64,000 nt of DNA from Candidatus Aerophobota bacterium (GTDB lineage Bacteria > Aerophobota > Aerophobia > Aerophobales > B3-G15): assembly GCA_030615365.1 (NCBI GenBank), contig JAUWZM010000002.1, positions 10,552 through 74,551 of the forward strand. The letters are read 5' to 3'. Of the stretch, positions 53,263-62,727 are shown piece after piece. The translations under genes and the position numbers were made by a program. Each line of letters starts with the position of its first letter. Within the stretch, counting starts at the first letter, position 1. Below the pieces are notes generated by a model, which was given only the letters and a program-made list of their open reading frames with translations, did not search any database and was not told the DNA's origin.

Positions 53263-54483
53263 TTAAGAAATCTCTGCTTCCTCTGCCTTTAGAATAGCAT
53301 ATCTTGTTAAAGGCGGTGCAATCAATTCATTTATAATGACAGAGGCTAATATAGCGCTTACCATTATGTTTCCTATGACTGAAAAGGCAGAATGCTGCTT
53401 GGCCAGCATAGCTAATCCCACGGTGACTCCAGCTTTTGGCAACAGGCCAAGGCCCAAGTATTTTTTAACCACTTCTGGAGCATGCGAGATAGAAGCACCT
53501 ATTCTGGCTCCCCCGTATTTGCCAATGCACCTACCAATAAAAATTAAAATAGCTAATACCCCTGCTATTTTCATAACTCCCAAATCAAAATGCAGTCCGG
53601 CTAAGGTAAAAAACATAGCAAAGATTATGCCTTCAACATCATCAATCACTTTAAACACATTTTCATTATTTTTCATCTTATTTACTACAACGAAACCAAT
53701 AACCATGTTTGCCAGGAGAGGGGAAATGCCTAAAGTTTTTGCTAATCCAGTACACAGTAAAATCATACCAAAAATTATAACTAACAATCTATGCCTTATT
53801 TTAGCAAAACGGGTTAGGTAAATTAATCCAAACCCAAAAGCTACCCCTAAAAGTATAGAACCAGCAATATCAAATAGTGGAGGTATCAGCATTTGATAGA
53901 GAGAAATATTTTTAAGACTGATGATTAATGCTCCAGCAATACTTGAGGCAACAGCATAGGTAATAATGCAAAAAGCATCGTCTAAGGCAACCACACCTAA
54001 CAATGTAGTTGTTAAGGGACCCTTTGCTCTACATTCACGGATTATAGCTATAGTTGCCGCGGGAGCAGTAGCACAGGATATAGCACCAATTACTATAGCC
54101 ATAGGTAGGTAGGTTTGATAAAAATTGGAATTGGGACCATTGAAACTCACAATAAATGGCCCAACAAAGACTATTAACAAACTAACAAGAATCCAGGCAC
54201 CTAACGCCTGGAATGGAGTGATTAAGATGATGTCTTTGCCAAATTTTTTTAAACTTTTCACGTGAAGGCTTCCACCTATCAGATACGCAATAATCCCTAA
54301 GGCTATATCGGTAATCACATTTAAACTTCCACTTACTAATTCCCTGGGTATAACTCCTGATAAACTTAGCAGCATTCCTATAATAATGTAACCACTAATG
54401 GTGGGAAACTTAATTTTTCTGGCAATAAAGCCACCAAAAAATCCTACTATTAATAATATTCCTGCGGCTAATATTGAATTCAT
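53263..54483 (-). CDS. CPA2-family cation:proton antiporter, first of pair
   Basis: A 406-aa integral membrane exchanger with the same layout as the next gene: FPTISGYIIIGMLLSLSGV, GAISCATAPAATIAIIREC, GVVALDDAFCIITYA with the D-D pair, and near the C-terminus SHAPEVVKKYLGLGLLPKAG. It should exchange Na+ or K+ for protons. It lies 28 bp after the CBS-domain gene and 17 bp before the second antiporter. The tandem pair plus a CBS protein suggests control by adenine nucleotides. Confidence 0.92.
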   Translation of the reverse strand: MNSILAAGILLIVGFFGGFIARKIKFPTISGYIIIGMLLSLSGVIPRELVSGSLNVITDIALGIIAYLIGGSLHVKSLKKFGKDIILITPFQALGAWILVSLLIVFVGPFIVSFNGPNSNFYQTYLPMAIVIGAISCATAPAATIAIIRECRAKGPLTTTLLGVVALDDAFCIITYAVASSIAGALIISLKNISLYQMLIPPLFDIAGSILLGVAFGFGLIYLTRFAKIRHRLLVIIFGMILLCTGLAKTLGISPLLANMVIGFVVVNKMKNNENVFKVIDDVEGIIFAMFFTLAGLHFDLGVMKIAGVLAILIFIGRCIGKYGGARIGASISHAPEVVKKYLGLGLLPKAGVTVGLAMLAKQHSAFSVIGNIMVSAILASVIINELIAPPLTRYAILKAEEAEIS

Positions 54484-54511
54484 CTTTCAAAACTTCTTCT
54501 TGTTCTAATTC

Positions 54512-55003
54512 TTAGAGAATTCCCTTTTCTTTGAAAACAGCTAAGATAATATCAAATAAACTAACGATACCCAACAGATGCCTTTTCTTATCAACAACGG
54601 GCAGTCTCTTTAGTTTGTGCAGTTTCATTAAAGAACGAGCTTCCACGGTTGTTGCTTCCTCACTTATAGTTACTACATTTGTATTCATCAAATCTCTCAC
54701 TATATAAAGCACTCCAATCTCGGGAGGGAGATCTGTCTCTAAGAGACATTCCTCCTCGTATCCATCCCATAGGGGGGTTCTTTCAAGCATCTCTAAGATA
54801 TAAGAAGGATGTGGATAAAAAACCTTTAACACATCCTCTAAAGCAACAACTCCAACAACTATATTACCCTCTTTCACCACAGGCAGGGTATGAAAGGTAT
54901 ATTCATAAAATATTCCTATTAACTCCCTTAAGGTAGTAGACTCTTTTACCGTTATTACTTTCCTTCTCATTACTTCCTTGACTAACATTTCCCTTTTTTC
55001 CAT
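54512..55003 (-). CDS. Two-CBS-domain regulatory protein
   Basis: A 163-aa protein consisting of one CBS pair: VKEVMRRKVITVKESTTLRE ... FHTLPVVKEGNIVVGVVALEDVL (about 8-65) and VRDLMNTNVVTISEEATTVEA ... LKRLPVVDKKRHLLGIVSLFDII (about 103-157). CBS pairs bind ATP, AMP or c-di-AMP and gate channels or enzymes. Being first in the antiporter operon, it probably regulates the two exchangers. A short acidic linker (about 68-100) holds the two domains apart. GGAGG precedes the ATG. Confidence 0.92.
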   Translation of the reverse strand: MEKREMLVKEVMRRKVITVKESTTLRELIGIFYEYTFHTLPVVKEGNIVVGVVALEDVLKVFYPHPSYILEMLERTPLWDGYEEECLLETDLPPEIGVLYIVRDLMNTNVVTISEEATTVEARSLMKLHKLKRLPVVDKKRHLLGIVSLFDIILAVFKEKGIL

Positions 55004-55418
55004 TTATCTATCACCTCCTGGTGTATTCCAAAATATTGTCAAAGCTTAACCACAGAAAATGGAAGAGAATTAATTTTCCTCTTGCGTGCCATGTGGTTTT
55101 TAGATGCTTTCGGTATTGCTAATCTCTAGTAATAATAACATAAAGATGATAAAGGGCAAGGGTAAAATTAAGTTGTGTCAATGCAAAGTGAATACGTCAT
55201 ACTTTTTATATAATAGAGATGAATCAGTGGTAAACTTTCAGCTGAAATAAATGGCAAGTTCCATCGGAATGTTCATCCATTAAAAAGATACTACAATGAG
55301 GGTAGCTAAAAAAGAGTACATCTATATAATTCCAAAATAAACAAAAAATATAATGAACCCCAAAAATTGGACAGTATGTGAAGCTATAGGTAGAATAAAA
55401 ATAAATTAGGAGGGTACT
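55004..55418. other. Divergent intergenic region with IS-end-like repeat
   Basis: About 415 bp between the divergent CBS and SMP-30 genes. It begins with CAAAGCTTAACCACAGAAAA, a word cluster shared with 22150 and 29360. The IS-end-like repeat (copy 2) is at 55349-55400, directly before the lactonase gene. No gene is seen. Confidence 0.5.
55349..55400 (+). repeat. IS-end-like repeat, copy 2
   Basis: Starts TATAATGAACCCCAAAAATT and then GGACAGTATGTGAAGCTATA, about 80 percent identical to 13744-13795 in the same orientation. It is 18 bp upstream of the SMP-30 start; the end may contribute an outward promoter. Confidence 0.5.
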
Positions 55419-56300
55419 ATGAGTATTTTAACAGAGCCAAAGGTCAAAATAATCGATCCTGAAATGAGGAAGTTAGTTAATCAAAATGAAACTATGCTTT
55501 GCGTTGGCAGTAGTTTCGATTTTACAGAAGGGCCAGTGTGGATGAAAAAAGAACAGTGTCTTATTTTTAGTGATATAAATGCTAATACTATTTACAGTTG
55601 GTCTTCTAATCATGGTCTTAGTGAATGGCGTAAGCCATCTAATAATGCTAATGGTAATACTACAGATAAACAAGGCAGATTGATTACCTGCGAACATACT
55701 TCTCGCCGTGTTACTCGGACGGAAAGGGACGGGAAAATTACTATTCTTGCCCAAACTTATCAAGGTAAGCGCCTTAACTCCCCTAATGATGTTGTGGTAA
55801 AAGGGGATGGAACGATTTGGTTTACAGATCCACCGTATGGAATTGAACCCGGGATGCAAGAACAACCTGTTAATTATGTTTTTCGGTTGAATCCTGGAAA
55901 GGAGAACCCTGTCCCAGTTATAGAAAATTTTTCCCGTCCTAATGGTCTATGTTTTTCTCCTGATGAAAAATTTCTCTATATTGGAGATAGTGATACTGAG
56001 ATCCATCATGTTCGTCGTTTTGTAGTTTTAAATAATAATACTATAAAAGAAGAAGGAATCTTTGCTGTTATTGATCCTGGCGTCCCTGATGGAATGCGAG
56101 TAGATTCAGAGGGGCATCTTTTTTGTTCAGCAGGAGATGGCATTCAGGTGTTCAATGCTGATGGGAAACTTCTTGGGAAGATTCTTACGTCTCAGGCAGC
56201 TTCTAATTGCACTTTTGGCGGTTCTCATCTCAAGGAACTTTTTATTACAGCTACCAAAAGCGTCTGGAGAGTATCATTACTGGTATCTGGCAATTGTTAA
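55419..56300 (+). CDS. SMP-30/gluconolactonase family protein
   Basis: A 293-aa six-bladed beta-propeller lactonase. The metal site is visible: E in FTEGPVWMKKE, N in RLNSPNDVVV, and D in IDPGVPDGMRVD and SDTEI. The family motif DGTIWFTDPPYGIEPG is intact. Such enzymes hydrolyse sugar lactones to acids in oxidative sugar pathways. GGAGG lies 6 bases before the ATG. It stands apart from the main sugar island by about 7 kb. It is cytoplasmic, with no signal. The C-terminus is normal length, and a remnant of another gene follows. Confidence 0.92.
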   Translation: MSILTEPKVKIIDPEMRKLVNQNETMLCVGSSFDFTEGPVWMKKEQCLIFSDINANTIYSWSSNHGLSEWRKPSNNANGNTTDKQGRLITCEHTSRRVTRTERDGKITILAQTYQGKRLNSPNDVVVKGDGTIWFTDPPYGIEPGMQEQPVNYVFRLNPGKENPVPVIENFSRPNGLCFSPDEKFLYIGDSDTEIHHVRRFVVLNNNTIKEEGIFAVIDPGVPDGMRVDSEGHLFCSAGDGIQVFNADGKLLGKILTSQAASNCTFGGSHLKELFITATKSVWRVSLLVSGNC

Positions 56301-56520
56301 GATATCTTTAGAAGTATTCTATGGATTCAAGGAGAAGATAATGCTGGGATTGGTACCCATTGTGCTCTTACCACACTTCTTGAGATAGGACCGAGTTTTT
56401 ATGGTTTATCAGCAGATCCAATGCGGGTCATTTGACATGATGAAGAAAAAATGCTATTAAAAAACAGTTATTTCCTGGGTGGAAGAAGCCGAAAAGAAAA
56501 AGGCTGCCTATGATTTAGAA
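56301..56520 (+). pseudogene. Decayed remnant of an unrecognised gene
   Basis: One frame reads GEDNAGIGTHCALTTLLEIG and PSFYGLSADPMRVI before a stop. A second frame later ends SWVEEAEKKKAAYDLE and stop. Both look protein-like rather than random and could be two parts of one frame-shifted gene. I do not recognise the family. Confidence 0.5.
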
Positions 56521-56562
56521 TAGCTCCTTAATCTTTACATTTGTCAAGAGGAGGAAAAATAA

Positions 56563-57864
56563 ATGATTTGGAATGAAAAATATGAATGCATGCCAAGGCA
56601 AGAGCTTGAAACTCTTCAGTTAAGTAGATTAAAAGAGGTTACTCAGAGAGTTTATAAATCAGTACCTTTTTATAAAAAAAAATTCAGGGGAAGGGGAGTT
56701 TGTCCTGATGATATAAAATCCTTAAAAGATTTGGAGAAACTTCCCTTTACTGTGAAATCAGAACTACGGGAAGGCTACCCTTTTGGTCTGTTCGCTGTTC
56801 CCCTAAACGAAATAGTAGAATTTCATACCTCTTCTGGCACCACAGGTAAACCTGTAGTTAGTGGATATACACGCAAGGATATCATTACCTGGTCAGAAGT
56901 TACAGCTCGATCTCTAAGTTGTGCCGGTACTACAGCAAATGATATAATCCAAAATGCATATGGATACGGCCTTTTCACAGGAGGCCTGGGTATTCATTAT
57001 GGTGCACGACTTATTGGAGCAAAGATTATGCCAATCTCTGGTGGGCAAACTGCCCGTCAGGTTATGATGATGCAGGACTTTCAATCTACTATTTTAACGT
57101 GCACACCTTCCTATGCTTTACATATAGCCGAAGTAGCGAAAGAAATGGGGATAGATTTAAAAAAATTATCTCTTCGGGCGGGAGTATTAGGAGCAGAACC
57201 CTGGTCAGAAAATATGCGCCGGGAAATTGAGTCTTCTCTGAGAATAACTGCCTTAGACATCTATGGATTAACTGAAATGATTGGACCTGGAGTGGCTCAG
57301 GAATGTCCAGAAAAAAACGGATTGCATATTTTTGAGGATCATTTTTTACCAGAAATAATAAACCCGAACACAGGTGAAATTTTAGAAGAAGGGGAAGAGG
57401 GAGAATTAGTGTTAACTACTTTAACCAGAGAAGGGACTATTTTAATAAGATATAGAACGGGGGATATAAGCAGAATAAATCGTCAACCCTGCCGATGTGG
57501 AAGAACCTTAAGTCGTATTGATAAGATAAAAGGAAGAGTGGATGGTATGCTTATCATAAGGGGAGTAAATATTTTCCCCTCTCAAATAGAGAACGTGCTT
57601 ATGCGAGTAGAAGAAGTCGAACCTCATTATCAGTTAATTTTAGAGAGAAGAAAAGGACTGGACGAATTAACGGTAGAATTAGAGACTTCAAGGGCAGTGT
57701 TTTTTGATGAAGTGAGGAAAATGGAAGAGTTAGAAAAAAAAATTGCCCGAGAAATTGAAGAGACGCTTGGTCTCAGGGTAGGAGTAAGATTGGTTGAGCC
57801 AAAAACTATTCAAAGAAGTATGGGCAAAGCAAAGCGATTAATAGATAAAAGAAAGTTGAAATAG
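56563..57864 (+). CDS. paaK: Phenylacetate-CoA ligase family protein
   Basis: A 433-aa adenylate-forming enzyme. Core motifs: N-terminal [11 protein letters not shown], the P-loop-like [28 protein letters not shown], and the C-terminal [20 protein letters not shown], plus the catalytic lysine region KRLIDK at the end. The CxC pair in QPCRCGRTL is seen in many anaerobe PaaK proteins. The reaction is an aryl or arylacetic acid plus ATP and CoA to acyl-CoA. The ACT-domain gene follows by 10 bp and a second PaaK ends the liv cluster, so it activates an imported or fermentation-derived aromatic acid. Confidence 0.95.
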   Translation: MIWNEKYECMPRQELETLQLSRLKEVTQRVYKSVPFYKKKFRGRGVCPDDIKSLKDLEKLPFTVKSELREGYPFGLFAVPLNEIVEFHTSSGTTGKPVVSGYTRKDIITWSEVTARSLSCAGTTANDIIQNAYGYGLFTGGLGIHYGARLIGAKIMPISGGQTARQVMMMQDFQSTILTCTPSYALHIAEVAKEMGIDLKKLSLRAGVLGAEPWSENMRREIESSLRITALDIYGLTEMIGPGVAQECPEKNGLHIFEDHFLPEIINPNTGEILEEGEEGELVLTTLTREGTILIRYRTGDISRINRQPCRCGRTLSRIDKIKGRVDGMLIIRGVNIFPSQIENVLMRVEEVEPHYQLILERRKGLDELTVELETSRAVFFDEVRKMEELEKKIAREIEETLGLRVGVRLVEPKTIQRSMGKAKRLIDKRKLK

Positions 57865-57874
57865 GAGAATCAAT

Positions 57875-58306
57875 GTGAAAGTAAGACAAATATCGGTGTT
57901 TCTGGAAAATAAAATAGGCAGGTTAGCGGAAATTACAAAAGTTTTAGGCAATAGAGAAGTTAATATTCGAGCCTTATCTATTGCTGATACTACTGAATTT
58001 GGTATCTTGCGGATGATAGTGAGCCAGCCAGAGGAAGCGCGCTCGATCCTGGAAAAGAGTGGATTTGCAGTTTTAGAAACTGAGGTAATAGTGGTGGAGG
58101 TTGTGGATAAACCAGGTGGTCTGGCTCAAATTTTAGAAATAATGACAAAAGCAAAGCTAAATTTAGAATATCTATATGCTTTTGTATCTCCCAGGGGTAG
58201 GAATGCCCTGGTAGTTCTGAAGGTTGAAAAGCCAGTTGAAGCGATAGAACTATTAGCGAGAGAAAAGGTAAAAATCTTAACTATGAAGGAAATTGAAGAA
58301 TTGTGA
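57875..58306 (+). CDS. Tandem ACT-domain protein
   Basis: A 143-aa protein of two ACT domains: residues 1-68 (QISVFLENKIGRLAEITKVL) and 70-140 (VIVVEVVDKPGGLAQILEIM). ACT domains bind amino acids. The pairing with PaaK is known in many anaerobes, where it is thought to sense amino acids or regulate the aryl-CoA pathway. A GTG start with AGGAGA upstream is used; the preceding ATG is out of frame. It is coupled to paaK by 10 bp. Confidence 0.93.
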   Translation: MKVRQISVFLENKIGRLAEITKVLGNREVNIRALSIADTTEFGILRMIVSQPEEARSILEKSGFAVLETEVIVVEVVDKPGGLAQILEIMTKAKLNLEYLYAFVSPRGRNALVVLKVEKPVEAIELLAREKVKILTMKEIEEL

Positions 58307-58362
58307 TATCATCAATATTCAGGGTAAAAAACAAAGAACTGAGTCGAAAATGGGTCGTGGCC

Positions 58363-58391
58363 TTGACAAATTTTTTTAATTGTTTTACAAT
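58363..58391 (+). promoter_or_regulatory. Promoter before the liv operon
   Basis: TTGACA (58363-58368), 17 bp, TACAAT (58386-58391), close to consensus. A direct-repeat-like GGTAATTGTTAAC follows. The start would be near 58398, giving a leader of about 50 nt. Confidence 0.8.
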
Positions 58392-58448
58392 GGTAATTGT
58401 TAACATGAGCCAAGCTAACATATAAAATAATTTAAGGAGGAAAGAAAG

Positions 58449-59612
58449 ATGACGAGGAAAGCAAGAACAGCAACAGGAGTGATAGCGGCAATAGTTACTG
58501 CCCTATTGCTGGTTGGGTCTTTCTCGGTTTGGTGTAAGACCCTGGAGCCTTATAAAATTGGGGCTGTATTCGCTATAACTGGAGGAGCATCCTGGTTGGG
58601 AGAGCCGGAACGAAATACAGTGAAAATGATTGAAGAGGCAATAAACGCCACTGGTGGTATTAATGGCCATCCTCTTCAGATTATTATTGAGGATACTGTA
58701 GGAGATGAAACCAAGGCAGTACTGGCCGTGAAGAAGCTCATCAATAAAGATAACGTTCTGGTGATAATTGGTCCTTCGAGGAGTGGAACTACCCTGGCGG
58801 TGATCCCTACAATAGAGAGAGCAGAAGTTCCCCTGATTTCCTGTGCAGCCGCTGAAGCTATCGTCGTGCCGGTAAAACTATGGGTATTTAAGACTCCCCA
58901 GAAGGATAATGATGCAGTAATAAGAATTTACGAGTATATGCGGGAGCAGGGAATATCTAAAGTTGCTATCATAACAGGAACTACAGGATTTGGTGACCAG
59001 GGACGTAAGCAACTAAAGAAATTGGCTCCTGAGTATGGTATTACCATAGTAGCCGATGAAACGTATGGTCCCAGCGATACAGATATGACAGCGCAATTAA
59101 CAAAGATTAAAGGAACTGAAGCTCAGGCAGTGGTAAACTGGTCCATAGTGCCAGCTCAGGCTATTGTGATAAAAAATATACGACAGTTAGGAATGACCAT
59201 TCCTATATTCCAAAGCCACGGATTTGGGAATATAAAGTATGTTCAGGCGGCTGGGGAAGCAGCAGAGGGAGTTATCTTCCCTGCAGGAAGACTACTGGCT
59301 GTGGATACTCTTCCTGATGATCATATTCAAAAAGAAGTTTTATCTCGTTACAAAGAGGAATATGAGGCTAAATATGGTGAAGATGTGAGCACTTTTGGAG
59401 GACACGCCTGGGATGCACTGCATCTGACAATCCTGGCTTTAAGAGCAGTAGGGCCAGATCGAGCGAGAATCAGAGAATTCATTGAAAATGTAAAAGGATT
59501 TATAGGTACAGGAGGAGTATTTTATTATTCACCGGAGGATCACACAGGATTAGATAAAGAGGCTTTTGAGATGCTCATCGTTAAAAATGGAAAGTTTGTC
59601 GTTCTGGAATAG
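58449..59612 (+). CDS. livK: Branched-chain amino acid ABC transporter, substrate-binding protein
   Basis: A 387-aa exported binding protein (Peripla_BP_6 type). A long signal peptide (about 1-29) ends in WCKTLEP; a cysteine in the WCK sequence is not a typical lipobox. The binding core is EPYKIGAVFAITGGASWLGE, followed by IIIEDTVGDETKAVLAVKKL, IGPSRSGTTLAVIPTIE and the second-domain GFGNIKYVQAAGEAAEGVIF. Ligands may be Leu/Ile/Val or, given the paaK context, aromatic acids. AAGGAGG precedes the ATG. A terminator lies between it and the permease genes. Confidence 0.92.
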   Translation: MTRKARTATGVIAAIVTALLLVGSFSVWCKTLEPYKIGAVFAITGGASWLGEPERNTVKMIEEAINATGGINGHPLQIIIEDTVGDETKAVLAVKKLINKDNVLVIIGPSRSGTTLAVIPTIERAEVPLISCAAAEAIVVPVKLWVFKTPQKDNDAVIRIYEYMREQGISKVAIITGTTGFGDQGRKQLKKLAPEYGITIVADETYGPSDTDMTAQLTKIKGTEAQAVVNWSIVPAQAIVIKNIRQLGMTIPIFQSHGFGNIKYVQAAGEAAEGVIFPAGRLLAVDTLPDDHIQKEVLSRYKEEYEAKYGEDVSTFGGHAWDALHLTILALRAVGPDRARIREFIENVKGFIGTGGVFYYSPEDHTGLDKEAFEMLIVKNGKFVVLE

Positions 59613-59729
59613 GAAACGTAATTATTTAGCCACTGATTTACGCAGATGAGCACAAATATTACTAATTTTTGGAAGGAAAAATGGCTGAATAGTAACTATG
59701 AAATAGAACTCATTAAAGTTCTCCACCTG

Positions 59730-59764
59730 AATAGGGGAGGCTTTGGCCTCCCCTATTGCTTTTT
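59730..59764 (+). terminator. Intrinsic terminator between livK and livH
   Basis: AATAGGGGAGGC (59730-59741) pairs with GCCTCCCCTATT (59746-59757), a 12-bp stem with a 4-base loop, followed by GCTTTTT. It would stop most transcripts after livK and allow partial read-through, giving more binding protein than permease. Two small hairpins, GCGACT-AA-AGTCGC and CCCAC-CAA-GTGGG (about 59785-59817), follow. Confidence 0.85.
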
Positions 59765-59892
59765 AACTCTTACTTCACAGAGCGCGACTAAAGTCGCCCC
59801 TACCCACCAAGTGGGTTGTTTGGAATTTTAGTGGCTGAATCGGGTTGAAAGGACAAGAAGAGGAGTTCTTGAACTACCTCATAAAATAGGAA

Positions 59893-60786
59893 ATGAGTTT
59901 AAACAGTCAGATCTTACAGTATCTTTTTACCGGTATTACCATAGGTAGCATCTATGGAATGGTTGCCCTTGGTTTCAATATAATTTATAACTCTACCGGG
60001 ATTATTAACTTAGCACAAGGGGAGTTTGTAATGCTGGGGGGAATGATTATGATTTCTTTAACTACAGCCCTTAAGCTCCCCATGCCCCTGGGTTTTATTG
60101 TATCAGTTTTACTGGTAACTGGGATAGGAGCAATCTTTGAGAGGTTAGCTATCCACCCTTTAAAAAATCCCTCCGTGATTACCCTTATTATTATTACCAT
60201 AGCAGCTTCTATTCTCTTTAAAGGAGGAGCAATGTTTCTATGGGGTAAAGAAACGTTTACTCTACCTTCTTTTTCAGGGGAGAAACCTATCTTCATTTCC
60301 AACGCTACTATCCTTCCTCAGACCTTATGGATACTGGGAATTATGAGTCTGGTGGTTCTCTTTCTCACTCTCTTCTTTTCTTTCACTCGGACAGGAAAAG
60401 CAATGAAGGCCTGCGCTGTGAACCGAGAGGCGGCTAGCCTGGTGGGTATCAACGTGAAAATAATGGTTCTCCTTTCTTTCGCTCTCAGTGCCTCCATAGG
60501 AGCTGCTGCAGGTATTATTATTACTCCAATTTCTCTTATGAACTATGAGCGGGGAACTATGTTAGCGGTAAAAGGATTCTGTGTTGCTGTATTGGGAGGA
60601 TTGGGAAGTAACGTAGGAGCAGTGATGGCCGGTTTTGTTATTGGCATTATGGAATCTTTGGGAGCAGGCTTCATTTCTTCAGGATACAAGGATGCAATTG
60701 CGTTAGTGGTATTACTGATAGTTTTATTTGTTAAACCCAGTGGCATACTGGGAAACAGAGAGCGCAGTCAACTTAAGAAATTCTAA
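59893..60786 (+). CDS. livH: Branched-chain amino acid ABC permease
   Basis: A 297-aa permease with eight or so helices. The family signature is GFNIIYNSTGIINLAQGEFVMLGG at about 26-50 and the EAA-like coupling loop AVNREAASLVGIN at about 175-190, then GFCVAVLGGLGSNVGAVMAGF. It is inner-membrane and pairs with LivM (12 bp downstream) and the ATPases LivG and LivF. The start is ATG with a weak AGGA. Substrate follows the binding protein upstream. Confidence 0.93.
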   Translation: MSLNSQILQYLFTGITIGSIYGMVALGFNIIYNSTGIINLAQGEFVMLGGMIMISLTTALKLPMPLGFIVSVLLVTGIGAIFERLAIHPLKNPSVITLIIITIAASILFKGGAMFLWGKETFTLPSFSGEKPIFISNATILPQTLWILGIMSLVVLFLTLFFSFTRTGKAMKACAVNREAASLVGINVKIMVLLSFALSASIGAAAGIIITPISLMNYERGTMLAVKGFCVAVLGGLGSNVGAVMAGFVIGIMESLGAGFISSGYKDAIALVVLLIVLFVKPSGILGNRERSQLKKF

Positions 60787-60798
60787 AAAGAGAAACGA

Positions 60799-61800
60799 AT
60801 GGGGAAAAAAAATCTACTTTCACTGCTGATTCTAAGCACAGCAGTAATGATAGTGCCCTTAATAATTACCAACTCCTACTACTTAAGTATATTGATCTTT
60901 GTGGGTATTTATAGTTTAATCACTATAGGATTGGGTCTTCTTATGGGTTACGCAGGCCAAATTTCCTTGGGGCAAGCAGCTTTCTTTGGATTGGGTGCCT
61001 ATACTTCAGGAATACTGAGTACTCAATTTGCGCTTTCGCCCTGGCTTGCTTTAGTGATAGCCATTTTTGTTACTGCAGGAATTGCCTTTCTCATTGGAAC
61101 ACCTACTCTCAGATTAAAAGGCCATTACTTAGCTATGGCTACACTGGCTTTTGGTTATATTATCTTCATAGTGTTCAATGAAGCGGCTGCCTATACAGGT
61201 GGTCCCTCAGGTTTTGGACAAATTCCCTACTTTAAGCTGGGAACATTTATCCTTGATACTGATTTTCGCTATTATTACTTTGTCTGGATTATTGTCGTGG
61301 GAATGCTCACTCTCTCTTTGAATCTTATTCACTCAAGAGTAGGCCGAGCTCTTCGATCGATTCATGGAGGTGAGATAACAGCGAATGCTATGGGAGTAAA
61401 CACAGCGAAATACAAAATTGAAGTGTTTGTCCTCAGTGCTATCTATGCCTCCATTGCTGGTAGCCTTTACGCTCATTTTGTAACTTTTCTAAGTCCAGGT
61501 ACATTTGGCTTTCACTTTTCCATAGTTTTACTCACTATGGTTGCGGTAGGAGGGATGACCAGTGTGTGGGGAGCAATTATGGGGACAGCCCTTCTTACCA
61601 TTCTTCCTGAATTCTTAAGAATATTTCACGACTATGATGCCCTCATTTATGGAGGGGTGCTCCTCTTTATTATGATATTTTTGCCACAAGGACTTTTTAT
61701 AGGATTATTTGAGGTAGTCACTCACCGCAGGCACAAATCAAAAAAACAAAATTATAATCAACACCCGTCCTGGTATAAGTATCAAAAAGAGTCATCATAA
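60799..61800 (+). CDS. livM: Branched-chain amino acid ABC permease
   Basis: A 333-aa partner permease. Motifs: NSYYLSILIFVGIYSLITIG, GYAGQISLGQAAFFGLGAYT (about 50-70), LKGHYLAMATLAFGYIIFI, and the coupling loop GRALRSIHGGEITANAMGVN. About ten helices, ending in a basic tail with KSKKQNYNQHP. It is 12 bp after livH and 139 bp before livG, still in the same direction, so a single operon is likely. Confidence 0.93.
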   Translation: MGKKNLLSLLILSTAVMIVPLIITNSYYLSILIFVGIYSLITIGLGLLMGYAGQISLGQAAFFGLGAYTSGILSTQFALSPWLALVIAIFVTAGIAFLIGTPTLRLKGHYLAMATLAFGYIIFIVFNEAAAYTGGPSGFGQIPYFKLGTFILDTDFRYYYFVWIIVVGMLTLSLNLIHSRVGRALRSIHGGEITANAMGVNTAKYKIEVFVLSAIYASIAGSLYAHFVTFLSPGTFGFHFSIVLLTMVAVGGMTSVWGAIMGTALLTILPEFLRIFHDYDALIYGGVLLFIMIFLPQGLFIGLFEVVTHRRHKSKKQNYNQHPSWYKYQKESS

Positions 61801-61939
61801 AAACACCTTTGGTGATTATTTCATTTGCCGTGAAAGGAAAATTATGGTAAATTTAGAATGGCAGGATTTTTAGGTTGAATGAACAAAAATTTGGAAAACC
61901 TTAGATGGAATATGTCCGGGTAGCTAAGGATAAGTAAAG

Positions 61940-62701
61940 ATGAATCCTATCTTAGAAGTTATCGGATTGCGAAAAGAATTTGGGGGAATAATAGCGCTCG
62001 CTGGTGTAGATTTTAAAGTAGACAATCACCAGATTAAGGCTATGATTGGTCCCAATGGGTCTGGGAAGACCACCTTGTTCAATGTTATCTCTGGTCTTTA
62101 TCATCCTACTTCTGGTGTAATAAAATTCAAAAATAGCAAAATCAATGGTTTAAAACCGCATCTCATTGCCAAAAAGGGTATTTGTCGTACCTTTCAAAAT
62201 GTTCAGATTTTTGAAAATATGTCAGTATTGGAAAATATAATGATTGGGCGTCACTGTCGAACCAAATCTGAGTTTCTTTCTGCTACCATAAAGTCAAGGA
62301 GAGCTCGTAATGAGGAAAGAGATATTCGTGTCTTTGCCCAAGAAATGTTAACCTTTGTAGGTCTTGAAGCTAAAGCATCTGGATCAACCTCCAATCTCAA
62401 TATTCAAGAACAAAGGTTACTGGAATTCGCCCGGGCTTTAGCTACCGAACCTGAATTACTTCTCCTGGATGAGCCAGCATCTGGTTTAAGTATCCGTGAA
62501 ACTGAGGACATGGCAGAGCTTATCCGCCGAATTCGTGATAAGGGAATCACAATTCTTTTAGTGGAACACGATATGAGTGTAGTCATGGAAATCTCGGATG
62601 AGGTGGTAGTTCTTAACTCTGGTGAAGTCTTAGCAGAAGGAACACCGAAGGAAATTCAAAATAATGAGGAGGTTATTGTCGCCTACCTGGGTGAGGAGTA
62701 A
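61940..62701 (+). CDS. livG: Branched-chain amino acid ABC ATPase (LivG type)
   Basis: A 253-aa ATPase with Walker A GPNGSGKTTLF, LNIQEQRLLEFARALA (the degenerate LSxGxQ-like signature of LivG), Walker B LLLLDEPASGL and H-loop VEHDMS. LivG's characteristic GICRTFQNVQIFENMSVLEN is present. It powers transport together with LivF. AAGGATAAG lies before the ATG. Confidence 0.94.
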   Translation: MNPILEVIGLRKEFGGIIALAGVDFKVDNHQIKAMIGPNGSGKTTLFNVISGLYHPTSGVIKFKNSKINGLKPHLIAKKGICRTFQNVQIFENMSVLENIMIGRHCRTKSEFLSATIKSRRARNEERDIRVFAQEMLTFVGLEAKASGSTSNLNIQEQRLLEFARALATEPELLLLDEPASGLSIRETEDMAELIRRIRDKGITILLVEHDMSVVMEISDEVVVLNSGEVLAEGTPKEIQNNEEVIVAYLGEE

Positions 62702-62727
62702 CTATATTTTTATGAGGAACTTAAAAA

